A stretch of DNA of 64,000 bases, taken from positions 1-64,000 of the forward strand of contig JAFXPN010000037.1 in assembly GCA_017527865.1 (NCBI GenBank), read 5' to 3'. Numbering within the stretch: position 1 is the first letter of the stretch; each line of letters begins with the position of its first letter. This document shows positions 36,776-45,704 of the stretch, piece after piece. The position numbers and the translations under genes were made by a program. The notes beneath the pieces are model-generated. The model worked only from the letters and a program-made list of their open reading frames with translations. It searched no databases and was not told the origin of the DNA. The DNA is from Clostridiales bacterium. GTDB taxonomy: Bacteria; Bacillota; Clostridia; Saccharofermentanales; Saccharofermentanaceae.

Positions 36776-37006
36776 ATGGGTCTTGTTATTTCACTTATAA
36801 TCGCAGGTGTGTGCGGCTGGGTTGCAGGAATGATCATGAAGAGTTCATTCCCCTGGTTCATCAATATCATTATCGGTCTGGTCGGCGGCGCCATATTCAG
36901 CTGGCTGCTCGGCAGCTTCGTGATCGCAGGTATCGTCGGTAACATCATCGGCGGTATTATCGGTTCCTGCCTGGTCATCTTCATAATCAAGCTGATCAAG
37001 AAGTAA
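36776..37006 (+). CDS. GlsB/YeaQ/YmgE-family small membrane protein
   Basis: The protein has 76 aa from ATG 36776, 8 bp after TTGGAGGG; a TTG at 36761 is in frame but overlaps that site. The Gly-rich three-helix pattern (GLVISLIIAGVCGWVAGMIM ... IVGNIIGGIIGSCLVIFIIK) is the transglycosylase-associated/GlsB family, linked to general stress. It has a terminator at 37081. Confidence 0.88.
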   Translation: MGLVISLIIAGVCGWVAGMIMKSSFPWFINIIIGLVGGAIFSWLLGSFVIAGIVGNIIGGIIGSCLVIFIIKLIKK

Positions 37007-37017
37007 TTTTGAATTGA

Positions 37018-37141
37018 ATTCTCCATTCGGCCATGGATTTCGGCGCATTTTAATGATCAATGGAGAATTGTGTGATCTAAAGGCATAGGATTCTCCATGC
37101 CTTTTTATTTTTAACTGTAAATTAATGACGAGTGGAGAATC
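37018..37141. repeat. Four alternating copies of ATTCTCCAT / ATGGAGAAT
   Basis: ATTCTCCATT (37018-37027) pairs with AATGGAGAAT (37059-37068). GATTCTCCA (37089-37097) pairs with TGGAGAATC (37133-37141). This gives two nested-in-series inverted repeats after the GlsB-like gene. Confidence 0.7.
37081..37112 (+). terminator. Rho-independent terminator of the GlsB-like gene
   Basis: AGGCAT/ATGCCT stem, followed by TTTTATTTTT. Confidence 0.75.
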
Positions 37142-37174
37142 AAAGCGGGTCTGAACGGACAGATCGAACGGTAT

Positions 37175-38023
37175 TCAGGTTAGATCGATGATCACCAGTT
37201 CCGGTCTGTTGTACAGGCGGGGGATGCGCGTTGATTCGCGGGCAAGGCCGCGGGAGACGATCATGGTTGTGTTTTCTTCTTCGTAGAGACCGCCCGCGTA
37301 CTTGGGAAAGAGCCCCTGGTTAGGCGCATATAAACCGTTCAGGATCCCCGGGATCCTCCACTGTCCGCCGTGGGCATGACCGCACAATGCGAGGTCGTAG
37401 TTATGCGCCGTGTAAGTGTCCATATACTCCGGTCTGTGAGACAGGATGATGTTGTATGAAGAAGCATTAAGACTGAGGTATGCATCGACGAACTGATTTT
37501 CAAGGATGAGATCCGAATCAACAAGATGGGAATCATAATCATCGACACCTGCAAGACATATGTCATTGCCGTTTATGTCCAAAGAGACAACGTCACCCTG
37601 AAGACGCGGGATGCCGAGATCTGAAAGAACGGACATCTGCTCCTGATACTGATCTACTCCGCCCCAGAATTCGTGGTTGCCGGTAACATAGTAAACGGTA
37701 TAACGACCTGCGATCCCGTTAAGAAAATCGACCGTGTTGTCGTCAGGCAGAATATCATCAAAGATGTCTCCTCCGAGAAGTACAAGATCGGGTGCGGCTT
37801 CATCGATCGCGGACAGCAGTTCCGATTCGTGATCACCGTAGCGGCAGGAGTGGAGATCGGTAATGAGCGCGATCCTTACAGGTGTATCTATCTTATCGGA
37901 TTCCAGCGTGTAATTAACGACCTTCAGCTTGTTGTAAAGACCCGGCAGGATCAGTGCTGCCAATACGGTTAGAACGATTATCCGTGTATAGATCTGTTTA
38001 CGTGTTAACTTAAATAACTTCAT
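37175..38023 (-). CDS. Membrane-anchored metallophosphoesterase (YkuE type)
   Basis: The protein has 282 aa. A basic head and one membrane span (about 13-30) precede the metal-site motifs ALITDLHSCRYG, LLGGDIFDD, VTGNHEFWGG, LSHRPEYMDTY and CGHAHGGQWRIPG. It acts as a phosphoesterase of unknown substrate at the outer membrane face. A TATAAT on the minus strand (38039-38034) is only 10 bp from the ATG, so the leader is 5 nt or less. Confidence 0.88.
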   Translation of the reverse strand: MKLFKLTRKQIYTRIIVLTVLAALILPGLYNKLKVVNYTLESDKIDTPVRIALITDLHSCRYGDHESELLSAIDEAAPDLVLLGGDIFDDILPDDNTVDFLNGIAGRYTVYYVTGNHEFWGGVDQYQEQMSVLSDLGIPRLQGDVVSLDINGNDICLAGVDDYDSHLVDSDLILENQFVDAYLSLNASSYNIILSHRPEYMDTYTAHNYDLALCGHAHGGQWRIPGILNGLYAPNQGLFPKYAGGLYEEENTTMIVSRGLARESTRIPRLYNRPELVIIDLT

Positions 38024-38024
38024 A

Positions 38025-38053
38025 TTGACGATAATTATATCTAATGATAATAT
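38025..38053 (+). promoter_or_regulatory. Sigma-A promoter of rho
   Basis: TTGACG (38025-38030), a 17-bp spacer and TAATAT (38048-38053). It leaves a leader of about 105 nt before the rho start, long enough for autoregulation. It overlaps the divergent phosphoesterase promoter. Confidence 0.75.
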
Positions 38054-38166
38054 TTGCGCAAGGTTAGAGCCTTGAGATTCCGATTGCAGGGCAACACCTG
38101 ATGATCCCCACGACAGATAAAGACTATTAACAGATTTCTTTTTCTATCACAACAAATGAGGTATAT

Positions 38167-40059
38167 ATGTCAGAATTAGATTCTTTGATGCAAAAGTCAA
38201 AGGAAGACCTGGAGGCGATAGCTGCGCAGTTCGGTGATTATACGCCTGCCGTCGCCAAGACAAAATCCCGAGAAGAACTTATCGCGTCGATTACAAGGAT
38301 GTCCGTCAGGGAAGTCCAGGATGTGATCGAGAAGGCATCGGCACAAGTTGCTGAAGATGCGCCTGCCCCTGTTGAGAAGACGGAGGAAAAAGCTGCCGAA
38401 CAGGTTAAGGCAGAAGAGAAACCTGCTTCCAAGAAGCGTGCTCCCAGGAAGAAGAAGGCTGAGCCTGAACAAAAGGCTGAACCCGAAGTTTCTGAGGCAA
38501 AGCCTGCCGAAGACAAGACATCGGAAGTAAAGGAAGCCGAAGTCAAAGCTACTGAAGACAAGGCATCGGAAGAAAAGCCCAAGAAGCGCGGAAGAAAACC
38601 CAAGAAGACAGAAGAACCTGCTCCCGAGCAGATCACTATAGAGGAAGCTGCCGCGGCTGAAGCTGATGCAGCGGCTTCTTCTGAAGAGCAGAAAGCGGAG
38701 AAGAACTCTGATAAGAATTCCGGGAAGACTGAACAGAAGAAAGCAGAAGAATCTTCGGAGCCTGCTAAGAAGCCTGAGAAGAGAGGCAGAAACAAGAGAC
38801 GTATAGCATTCGGTCCCGACACCGAGACTCACGAGGTGGAGATCAGTCCCGAAGAGGCGCAGGCACAGTCTTCCGAAGAGGAAGCAAATAATCAGCCTCC
38901 GCAGCCCGAGTATATAGAAGTGGAAGGTATTCTTGAGATCGGCGGCGATAACAAGAATGACTTTAACGGATTTGTTCACAAGAATAATTACCTGCCCGGC
39001 GAAGAAGATGCATATGTTCCGGGCCAGATGATAAGACGTCTGGGCCTTCGCAAGGGTGATAAGATCAGAGGTCTTGCGGTAGCTCCTCACGGCAAGGACA
39101 GATACGCTCCGTTAAGGAAAGTGATCGCCGTAAACGATATCGAGATCCCTGAGGACAGCGATTTCGCGGTTACCAAGAAGCGTCCGAGATTCGAGAATCT
39201 TACCGCTATCTATCCTGACAGCAGGCTGAAGCTCGAGACAGGAGCCGAGGATCTGTCGTGCCGTATCATCGATCTCTTCTGCCCTATAGGAAAAGGTCAG
39301 AGAGGAATGATTGTTTCTCCCCCGAAGGCAGGTAAGACGGTCCTTCTCAAGAAGGTTGCCAATGCCATCACAACGAATAATCCCGAATGTAAAGTCATAG
39401 TCCTTCTGATCGACGAGCGTCCCGAAGAGGTTACGGATATGCAAAGATCGATCAAGGGAGAGGTCGTATACTCCACTTTCGACAAGCGTCCCGAGAACCA
39501 CGTAAGAGTCACCGAACTCGTTCTCGAGAGAGCGATGAGACTTGTCGAGCTCGGACAGGATGTAGTTATCCTGCTCGACTCCATGACCAGACTTGCAAGA
39601 GCTTATAACCTTACGATCAATCCCACCGGAAGAACTCTCTCGGGTGGTCTCGATCCGGGATCGCTCTACGGTCCGAAGAGATTCTTCGGTGCTGCCAGAA
39701 ACATCGAGTTCGGCGGCAGTCTCACCATAATCGCATCGGCGCTCATCGAGACCGGTTCGAGAATGGATGAGGTTATCTTCGAGGAGTTTAAGGGTACGGG
39801 TAATATGGAAGTCGTGCTCGACAGAAAGCTTGCAGACAGACGTGTTTACCCTGCTATCGCGGTCGACAAGTCCGGTACGAGAAGAGAAGACCTGCTTCTT
39901 ACCGAGGAACAGCTGTCATCCGTCTGGCTTACTCGAAAAGCTATCGCAGACGTCGATACGATCGCGGGTACCGAGGCGGTGCTCAATTTCCTCAAGAGAA
40001 CACCCGACAACAGATCGTTCGTATTGTCGGCGCAGAAATCTTTTGCCGTTGACGGTTAA
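38167..40059 (+). CDS. rho: Transcription termination factor Rho with long charged insert
   Basis: The protein has 630 aa, about 200 more than E. coli Rho. A Rho-N-like helical domain (about 1-55) is followed by an Ala/Glu/Lys-rich low-complexity insert (about 56-225; many KxxE/PAE repeats and basic KKRGRKPKK). The RNA-binding cold-shock-like domain (about 245-320), Walker A ([12 protein letters not shown]), Walker B ([13 protein letters not shown]) and the R-loop ([19 protein letters not shown]) complete a functional hexameric RNA helicase. Such inserts occur in Rho of several Bacillota and Actinomycetota. A large antisense ORF over the insert is only its shadow. Confidence 0.96.
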   Translation: MSELDSLMQKSKEDLEAIAAQFGDYTPAVAKTKSREELIASITRMSVREVQDVIEKASAQVAEDAPAPVEKTEEKAAEQVKAEEKPASKKRAPRKKKAEPEQKAEPEVSEAKPAEDKTSEVKEAEVKATEDKASEEKPKKRGRKPKKTEEPAPEQITIEEAAAAEADAAASSEEQKAEKNSDKNSGKTEQKKAEESSEPAKKPEKRGRNKRRIAFGPDTETHEVEISPEEAQAQSSEEEANNQPPQPEYIEVEGILEIGGDNKNDFNGFVHKNNYLPGEEDAYVPGQMIRRLGLRKGDKIRGLAVAPHGKDRYAPLRKVIAVNDIEIPEDSDFAVTKKRPRFENLTAIYPDSRLKLETGAEDLSCRIIDLFCPIGKGQRGMIVSPPKAGKTVLLKKVANAITTNNPECKVIVLLIDERPEEVTDMQRSIKGEVVYSTFDKRPENHVRVTELVLERAMRLVELGQDVVILLDSMTRLARAYNLTINPTGRTLSGGLDPGSLYGPKRFFGAARNIEFGGSLTIIASALIETGSRMDEVIFEEFKGTGNMEVVLDRKLADRRVYPAIAVDKSGTRREDLLLTEEQLSSVWLTRKAIADVDTIAGTEAVLNFLKRTPDNRSFVLSAQKSFAVDG

Positions 40060-40102
40060 GGTGTATAATTAAAGATATTTTATTTTTCGGAGGATTACGA
40101 GA

Positions 40103-40369
40103 ATGAGTGAGAATAACATCCCTTCAGAGTACAAGCCGATCAGTATGTGGGGATACTTCGGATATGAGATCCTTTTCTCTATTCCGGTCATCGGCTTTAT
40201 CTGCCTGATCATCATGTCATTTGCTGCAGGCAACAAGAATGTTAAGAACTTCGCCAGATCTTATTTCTGCCTGTTCATCATCACTCTTGTCGTAACGATC
40301 GTGCTTGTCGCCATCGCTTTGGCAACAGGTGCCGTTGAGTCACTCGACGATATTTTCGGATCGCTCTGA
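40103..40369 (+). CDS. Small two-span membrane protein
   Basis: The protein has 88 aa. GGAGG lies 8 bp before ATG 40103. Two membrane spans (about 17-42 and 52-75) are joined by a short basic loop (GNKNVKNFARSY). The pattern resembles small DUF-type membrane proteins of Clostridia; function is unknown. It lies between rho and rpmE. Confidence 0.75.
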   Translation: MSENNIPSEYKPISMWGYFGYEILFSIPVIGFICLIIMSFAAGNKNVKNFARSYFCLFIITLVVTIVLVAIALATGAVESLDDIFGSL

Positions 40370-40375
40370 TTATTG

Positions 40376-40404
40376 TTGACAATTGCGGATAAATAAGATA
40401 TTAT
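40376..40404 (+). promoter_or_regulatory. Sigma-A promoter of rpmE
   Basis: TTGACA (40376-40381), exactly 17 bp, then TATTAT (40399-40404). Transcription should start near 40411. Confidence 0.9.
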
Positions 40405-40422
40405 CCTGCGGTTACATGAAAT

Positions 40423-40462
40423 CCGATATGGCATACGTGCGCTTTGTACGCGCCATATCTTT
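40423..40462 (+). promoter_or_regulatory. Structured rpmE leader, possible L31 autoregulatory element
   Basis: Between the promoter and rpmE a stem GATATGGC/GCCATATC (about 40425-40460) encloses an inner GTGCG/TACGC helix. L31 leader motifs that bind the protein are known in Bacillota. This hairpin is in the right place, but I cannot verify the consensus. Confidence 0.45.
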
Positions 40463-40479
40463 GATTAAGAGGTGAGAAA

Positions 40480-40680
40480 ATGAAGACAGACATCCATCCC
40501 AAGACTTACAACGCTGTTGTAAAGTGTGCATGCGGTGCAACATTCGAGACAATCTCTACTAAGCCTGAGATTAGCGTCGATATCTGCTCCAACTGCCATC
40601 CGTTCTATACCGGCAAGCAGAAGCTCGTTGATACAGGCGGAAGAGTTGACAAGTTCAACAAGAGAATGGGAAGAAAGTAA
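40480..40680 (+). CDS. rpmE: 50S ribosomal protein L31 (zinc form)
   Basis: The protein has 66 aa. It has the cysteine set of the zinc-binding form (CACGATFE... [14 protein letters not shown]) and the family ending [22 protein letters not shown] precedes ATG 40480. It binds the 50S central protuberance and bridges to the 30S. Zinc-form L31 also serves as a zinc store. Confidence 0.97.
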   Translation: MKTDIHPKTYNAVVKCACGATFETISTKPEISVDICSNCHPFYTGKQKLVDTGGRVDKFNKRMGRK

Positions 40681-40694
40681 GATCTACCGAATGA

Positions 40695-40726
40695 GAACTG
40701 CCTTGAAAGAAAGGCAGTTCTTTTTT
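40695..40726 (+). terminator. Rho-independent terminator of rpmE
   Basis: GAACTGCCTT/AAGGCAGTTC stem, loop GAAAGA, then TTTTTT. Confidence 0.93.
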
Positions 40727-40771
40727 ACAATTAAAGTCGTTAATAAAAAGAAAGTCGGATAAGTTCAATAT

Positions 40772-41794
40772 ATGTCTAAAGAAATAAAGGTACAGGAGAA
40801 CGGTCCCTCCGTCGGACCGGAGATCAAGAAGACTACTATAGGCGGTCAGGCTCTGATCGAAGGTATCATGATGGTGGGTCCCCGCCGCACCTGTATCGCT
40901 GTCCGCAAGGGCGACGGCACTATCCATGTCGAGGAGATCAATGAGAGCGAGAAGGTCGCCTTCTTCGAGAAGGTTCCCTTCATAAGAGGATGCATAAGAT
41001 TCTATAAGATGCTCGTTAAGGGGACCGATGCGCTTATGAAGTCGGCGGACATCTCCGAACAGGGCGCGCCTGAGCAGAAGAAAGAAGGGGAGAAGGAGGC
41101 CAAGAAGCCTTCAGCTCTCGAACAGTATCTCAACACCCATTACAATGTGATGGTCACGCTGTCTGCCGTGTTCGGCATCCTGTTGAGCGTCGGGCTCTTC
41201 ATACTGCTGCCGTGGCTCATAGTATTCCTTGCCACCAAGCTCATGGGAAGCGCGCTTGCTCAGACTGCGTGGATGTCGGTTGTCCTTAATCTCGCAGAAG
41301 GTATACTTCGTATGATCATCTTCTTCCTCTATCTGAGATTTGCTTCTAAGATAGAGGGGATCGACCGCGTATGGCGTTATCACGGCGCGGAACATAAGAC
41401 CATCGCCTGCTATGAGGCAGGACAGCCTTTGACGGTCGAGAACATCCTTAAGTTCCCGAGATTCCATCCCCGCTGCGGTACATCGTTTATGTTCCTCGTT
41501 CTTGCGATATCCATACTTATCTATACTGTCGCGGGCATCATCGTAGGAGACGGAAGATTCATCGTGAATGTGATCGTCAGACTCATACTTATACCTGTGA
41601 TATGCGGCATCTCGTTTGAGGTCCTGAGATTCGTGGGAAGACACGATAAGAGTCCGGTTTGCAGACTCCTGTCCAAGCCCGGACTGTGGCTTCAGAAATT
41701 TACCACTTCCGAGCCCGACGGCCCCATAATCGAGGTTGCGGTCGCTGCCATGCAGGCCGTCATTCCCGAAGATGCCGACGAGGATGTCTGGTAA
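40772..41794 (+). CDS. YqhQ/DUF1385-family membrane protein
   Basis: The protein has 340 aa. The family opens with GGQALIEGIMMVGPRRTCIAVR and has the metal-like motif WRYHGAEHKTIACYEAG and FHPRCGTSFMFLV. Four or so membrane spans lie at about 128-155, 165-190, 240-262 and 265-285. The function is poorly known. The adjacency to prmC, which starts inside its 3' end, is a conserved Bacillota arrangement. Confidence 0.93.
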   Translation: MSKEIKVQENGPSVGPEIKKTTIGGQALIEGIMMVGPRRTCIAVRKGDGTIHVEEINESEKVAFFEKVPFIRGCIRFYKMLVKGTDALMKSADISEQGAPEQKKEGEKEAKKPSALEQYLNTHYNVMVTLSAVFGILLSVGLFILLPWLIVFLATKLMGSALAQTAWMSVVLNLAEGILRMIIFFLYLRFASKIEGIDRVWRYHGAEHKTIACYEAGQPLTVENILKFPRFHPRCGTSFMFLVLAISILIYTVAGIIVGDGRFIVNVIVRLILIPVICGISFEVLRFVGRHDKSPVCRLLSKPGLWLQKFTTSEPDGPIIEVAVAAMQAVIPEDADEDVW

Positions 41795-42644
41795 CATCGA
41801 CAGCGCAATAAAGAGATTAACTCAGGCGGGCATCGGAGAAGATGATGCCCGTTTTGATATAAGCCTGATCTTTTCCTATACCGGCGATGACGCCGAACTG
41901 TTTGAGAAGGCCGTCACAAGAAGGGCAGAAGGCGAACCCGTTGCCTATATAATCGGCCGTCAGGCATTCTATAAGGAAGAATATAAAGTTACGCCTGACG
42001 TGCTCATACCGAGGGCGGACACGGAACTTTTGGTGGAGACTGCTCTGGGATTTGCCGGAGCTCTCGGCTTTGCCGCGGGAGACTTAAGTGAGGTGCCGGA
42101 ATATTCAGGCAGCAAGAAAAGCCTGCGCATCCTCGATCTTTGCACAGGCACGGGCTGCGTAGGAATTTCCGTTATCAACACCCTGCTCGAAAAGCATATT
42201 ACGGCTTCTGCCGTGCTGTCAGATGTTTCCGGCGCCGCATTGGATATCGCAGGGGAGAATATCGGGACTTCCTGCAAAGATCCCGGAACTGTCACGGTTG
42301 TCAGGCTTGACGTTATGAATGAGGATCCGGCTGACGGGCTTTTCGATATTATCACGGCGAATCCGCCGTACATAAACGCGAGTGACATGACAACGCTCGA
42401 CAGGGAAGTGAAGGATCATGAGCCGGCGCTTGCGCTTCAGGGAGGAGAAGACGGGTTGATGTTCTATCCTCATATATGTAATATCGCATTAAAGTGTCTC
42501 AATAAGGGCGGAATGCTTGCCGTGGAGCACGGATACGATCAGGGGGATGATGTGCGGGAGATCCTTATAAATAAAGGGTTTAACAATGTTAAAACGCTGA
42601 AGGACTTCGGCGGAAACGACAGGGTGACATTCGGTATCCTGTAA
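41784..42644 (+). CDS. prmC: Peptide chain release factor N5-glutamine methyltransferase PrmC
   Basis: The protein has 286 aa from ATG 41784, overlapping the yqhQ stop by 11 bp; an ATG at 41736 would overlap far more. The helical N-terminal RF-binding domain contains AEGEPVAYIIGRQAFY. SAM motif I is ILDLCTGTGCVGISVI, and the catalytic NPPY is in ITANPPYINAS. It methylates the Gln of the GGQ motif of RF1/RF2. A roughly 15-residue insert sits just before motif I (AAGDLSEVPEYSG). Confidence 0.94.
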   Translation: MSGNIDSAIKRLTQAGIGEDDARFDISLIFSYTGDDAELFEKAVTRRAEGEPVAYIIGRQAFYKEEYKVTPDVLIPRADTELLVETALGFAGALGFAAGDLSEVPEYSGSKKSLRILDLCTGTGCVGISVINTLLEKHITASAVLSDVSGAALDIAGENIGTSCKDPGTVTVVRLDVMNEDPADGLFDIITANPPYINASDMTTLDREVKDHEPALALQGGEDGLMFYPHICNIALKCLNKGGMLAVEHGYDQGDDVREILINKGFNNVKTLKDFGGNDRVTFGIL

Positions 42645-42666
42645 AAAAGACAGAAGAGGGATAAAA

Positions 42667-42876
42667 GTGCCTGGAAAGTTTTTCTTATATCAGTATCAGG
42701 AGGGTGACGTTGTCAGGATGAAGAAGAAGCATCCGTGCGGAAGCTTCGAATGGACGCTGACACGTGTAGGTGCCGAATGCAGGATGACCTGCAATAAGTG
42801 CGGGAGACTTGCCGTTATGAAGCGGCCTGATCTCGAGAGATCGACAGTGGAGGTAAGATCAGATGGACAGCCTTGA
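42667..42876 (+). CDS. DUF951 protein
   Basis: The protein has 69 aa from GTG 42667. The family pattern VRMKKKHPCGSFEWTLTRVG ... CNKCGRLAVMKR is clear, with a CxxC pair plus an upstream HPCG cysteine suggesting metal binding. The cellular role is unknown. It overlaps the NYN gene by 14 bp, and is often found near replication/GTPase genes in Bacillota. Confidence 0.9.
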   Translation: MPGKFFLYQYQEGDVVRMKKKHPCGSFEWTLTRVGAECRMTCNKCGRLAVMKRPDLERSTVEVRSDGQP

Positions 42877-43675
42877 AAGGATAGCAATGCTGATAGATGC
42901 CGATAATACCCAGGTGGGCAAGATCGGCGCGGTAATAAGACAGATATCGACAAAGGGACGCATCGTGGTGAAGAGGGCTTACGGCAACTGGAAGAAGGAT
43001 GCCTTAAGACCGTGGGAAGAGCAGATAAAGACGCTCGCCATCGATGCCAAACAGCAATTCGATTACGTTTCGGGAAAGAATGCTTCGGATATGGCGGTGG
43101 TGATAGACGCGATGGATATGCTCTACCGCGATATCTACGATTGCTTTGTGCTCGTGTCTTCCGACAGTGACTACACACCGCTGGCGATAAGGCTTCACGA
43201 TTCGGGAGTTTATGTCATCGGCGTCGGCGAGAAGAAGACTCCGGTGTCGTTCAGAAACGCATGTGATGAATTTGTCTTCCTTGAGAATATCGAATCAACC
43301 AAGAAGAGGGTCTCCAAGACTTCAGACGGAACAAAGAAGAAAAAGACGGTGACGGAGGCAGCCGCACCGGAAAAAGCAGGGAAGTCCAAGTCTAAGAAAA
43401 AGACAGCCGAAGAAAGCGAATCAGACACCCCTGACATAGAAGAGGTTCACAGCCTCCTTCATATAGCGTGGAACAGTTACCAGGATGACGACGGGTATGT
43501 AAACGTATCATCGGCGGGAACCTACATCAAGAGGGCAATGCCCGAATTCGATGCCAAGAACTACGGCTATTCCAAGATCCCCGAGATACTGGCGGCGTTC
43601 CCCGACAGATACGAGATGACGCGCCATCCGGGCAAGGGAACGACAACCATAATCGCATACAGATGCCTTGATTAA
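42863..43675 (+). CDS. NYN-domain nuclease with C-terminal LOTUS/OST-HTH domain
   Basis: The protein has 270 aa. The N-terminal NYN (LabA/PIN-like) fold has acidic active-site positions in MLIDADNTQVGKI, NASDMAVVIDAMD and VLVSSDSDYTPLA. A Lys-rich, Ala/Glu-rich linker (about 150-190) follows. The C-terminal OST-HTH/LOTUS domain (about 195-268; GYVNVSSAGTYIKRAMPEFD) resembles RNA-binding domains paired with NYN in other bacteria. Inference: an RNA-processing nuclease. It converges on the alarmone synthetase gene. Confidence 0.88.
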   Translation: MDSLERIAMLIDADNTQVGKIGAVIRQISTKGRIVVKRAYGNWKKDALRPWEEQIKTLAIDAKQQFDYVSGKNASDMAVVIDAMDMLYRDIYDCFVLVSSDSDYTPLAIRLHDSGVYVIGVGEKKTPVSFRNACDEFVFLENIESTKKRVSKTSDGTKKKKTVTEAAAPEKAGKSKSKKKTAEESESDTPDIEEVHSLLHIAWNSYQDDDGYVNVSSAGTYIKRAMPEFDAKNYGYSKIPEILAAFPDRYEMTRHPGKGTTTIIAYRCLD

Positions 43676-43679
43676 AGGA

Positions 43680-44741
43680 TCACTGCTCCGAGTACTTTTC
43701 TCTCTGATTAAGGATGGAATCAGCCCTCTTCTCGACCATTGAGGGCTTGGTGTTAGACATAATGAGGAATTTTCTGATGTCCTTCTTTGAATAGTCGCCC
43801 TTTATGAGCTTGGCGCGGCAAAGATAGTAGAGTCCCGTAGATACCGCCATGTCTTCGATCTCCATGCCGGAGAGCGATGTCTGAGCCAGATCGTCGATGA
43901 TGTCCCGGTATTCGCGGATATTGTCGATAAGATCTCCCAAAGTCTTTATGTCGAGGAAGTCCAGTCTGTCTATGAAGGAATCCGCGTTGCAGTCGGATAT
44001 CTCCGCGCCCGTTATCGAGGCGATGTCCGTTATGAGATCGAGATAGACCTGATTGTATTTCATGAATTCGCGCAGTGAGAGCGAATCGATCGCAACCCCC
44101 GCGACATCTCCGCTCTTGAGCTTCTCCCTGATCCTCTCGCCGTAGGAATTGAGCTCATCCTTGATACGGACAAATCCCTCGTCCGCTATCTCCAGAAGGC
44201 TTGCCATACGGGAGAATTCGCGCCTTACATGCTTGGGAACGCCGAATTCGTTCTTGTATCCCAGATCGTGCTCGATCTCTGCCCATGTATGCTGAAGAAC
44301 GGTCCTGATCTGTATCTCGAATTTGTAGCCGCAAAGCTCATCGGGATATTCATCGGGGGACGGCTTCAGCATGCAGATATAGTGGACCGACAGATAACCG
44401 AAGGTGTTGGGTGATAATATCTTGCTCTTGTCGACATAATTGTCCGTATCGATATCGAAGGTATCCTCGACCATCCTGCAGATATCGTCTATCTGGTCGC
44501 ACAGATAACAGATTATCCTGAATCCGACTATGTCGGTCATGTCTGTCGCGGTAGAATATTTGTCGGGCTTCTTCAGCATCTTCGCATAGACGGACTTCTC
44601 GTCCTTGAGCCTGTGCGCCACCTGCATGGTATGTATGCCCGCTGCGTCAAGCGCGCTGTTGATCTTGTCTTCGACTATCGCATCAACTTTCCGGTAATTC
44701 TCCAGATTGTTGTAGTAACTTATCATCTTTATATTATTCAT
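43680..44741 (-). CDS. RelA/SpoT-domain protein (putative (p)ppGpp synthetase) with long C-terminal extension
   Basis: The protein has 353 aa. The synthetase fold (about 20-190) shows DMTDIVGFRIICYL, FGYLSVHYICML and FEIQIRTVLQHTWAEIEHDLGYK, the RelA/SpoT catalytic series with EIQIRT for guanosine binding. There is no hydrolase, TGS or ACT domain. The last 150 residues (about 200-353) are a helical extension with no obvious known family. Small alarmone synthetases are usually 200-260 aa, so this is a longer form. It could be active, or a RelA-fold toxin-like enzyme; the catalytic residues look intact. Confidence 0.85.
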   Translation of the reverse strand: MNNIKMISYYNNLENYRKVDAIVEDKINSALDAAGIHTMQVAHRLKDEKSVYAKMLKKPDKYSTATDMTDIVGFRIICYLCDQIDDICRMVEDTFDIDTDNYVDKSKILSPNTFGYLSVHYICMLKPSPDEYPDELCGYKFEIQIRTVLQHTWAEIEHDLGYKNEFGVPKHVRREFSRMASLLEIADEGFVRIKDELNSYGERIREKLKSGDVAGVAIDSLSLREFMKYNQVYLDLITDIASITGAEISDCNADSFIDRLDFLDIKTLGDLIDNIREYRDIIDDLAQTSLSGMEIEDMAVSTGLYYLCRAKLIKGDYSKKDIRKFLIMSNTKPSMVEKRADSILNQREKYSEQ

Positions 44742-44824
44742 AGGCTATATGTTATCACAAAAAAGACTCAATAACGTTTTGTGATAGAATAAAAAGGCAG
44801 GAAAAGAAAGGGAGAACGTTGGAT

Positions 44825-45040
44825 ATGCTTTTCGCAAAAAGCAGAATGCCGGAAACGGATTACGACCCTGAAGTCTCGGAACCTGCAGTACGCAAGAGTA
44901 TCTGTACGGGTGAGATGACGGTAGGGTTTGTCGATAAAGCTACGGGGAAGTTCCGCGATGTTAAGCTCGTGAGATCTCAGGCCGAGGTCGAGGAGTTTAT
45001 GGATAAGCTCGGCGTGGATAAGATAAAGACTATTTATTAA
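44825..45040 (+). CDS. Small conserved-looking protein, unknown function
   Basis: The protein has 71 aa from ATG 44825 (or 73 from TTG 44819, closer to GGGAGA). It is acidic and soluble, with no membrane segment; GEMTVGFVDKATGKFRDVKL suggests a small beta sheet followed by a C-terminal helix. It is 27 bp upstream of the LUD gene and probably co-transcribed. Confidence 0.65.
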   Translation: MLFAKSRMPETDYDPEVSEPAVRKSICTGEMTVGFVDKATGKFRDVKLVRSQAEVEEFMDKLGVDKIKTIY

Positions 45041-45067
45041 CGAAGAATACGGAAGCAGGAGGCGGCT

Positions 45068-45697
45068 ATGAACGAATTTGAATCTAAACGCAATGAATTG
45101 CTCGCGCAGAAAGTCATAAAGGGGCTTTCATCGAGGAATATGAGCGGCAGTTATGCTGCGTCAAAGGAAGAGGCGCTGACACAGGCTCTCGGACTCATAG
45201 AGCATGGAAGCACGGTCACGATGGGCGGATGCATGAGCGCAAGACAGATCGGTCTTGTCGATGCTCTTAAGGAAGGCGATTATGTTTTCATAGACCGTGA
45301 CAAGATGGAGGATAAGCGCGCGGCAATGCTCGCTGCATATGATGCGGATGTGTTCCTTACGAGCGCCAATGCGATTACGGAAGACGGCATCATCGTCAAT
45401 ATCGACGGCAATGCCAACCGTGTTTCCGCGATCGCGCAGGGACCGCGCAAGGTTCTGTTCATCGTAGGCATGAACAAAGTATGCGATGATGTCGACGGAG
45501 CGTTAAAGCGTGCGAGAAATGTGGCGGCGCCGGTAAATGCACAGCGCTTTAATATCGATACCCCCTGCGTCAAGACGGGATCGTGCATGGACTGCAAATC
45601 ACCGGATACGATATGCTGTCAGTTCCTGTTCACACGGTATTCCAAGCATAAGGACCGCATACATGTGATCCTTGTCAACGATTCCCTGGGATTCTGA
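45068..45697 (+). CDS. LUD-domain protein (LutC-like)
   Basis: The protein has 209 aa. The LUD pattern is clear: GSTVTMGGCMSARQIGLVDAL, DVFLTSANAITEDGIIVNID and GPRKVLFIVGMNKV. A cysteine pattern near the end (CVKTGSCMDCKSPDTICC) may hold an Fe-S or metal site. LutC proteins act in lactate oxidation with LutAB, which are absent here, so this stand-alone form may have another role. Confidence 0.9.
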   Translation: MNEFESKRNELLAQKVIKGLSSRNMSGSYAASKEEALTQALGLIEHGSTVTMGGCMSARQIGLVDALKEGDYVFIDRDKMEDKRAAMLAAYDADVFLTSANAITEDGIIVNIDGNANRVSAIAQGPRKVLFIVGMNKVCDDVDGALKRARNVAAPVNAQRFNIDTPCVKTGSCMDCKSPDTICCQFLFTRYSKHKDRIHVILVNDSLGF

Positions 45698-45704
45698 TGT
45701 CTTA

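Noticed and set aside
38197-39090. Long antisense ORF (297 aa) over rho
   Set aside because: It mirrors the low-complexity Lys/Glu insert of rho and has no ribosome site or family features.
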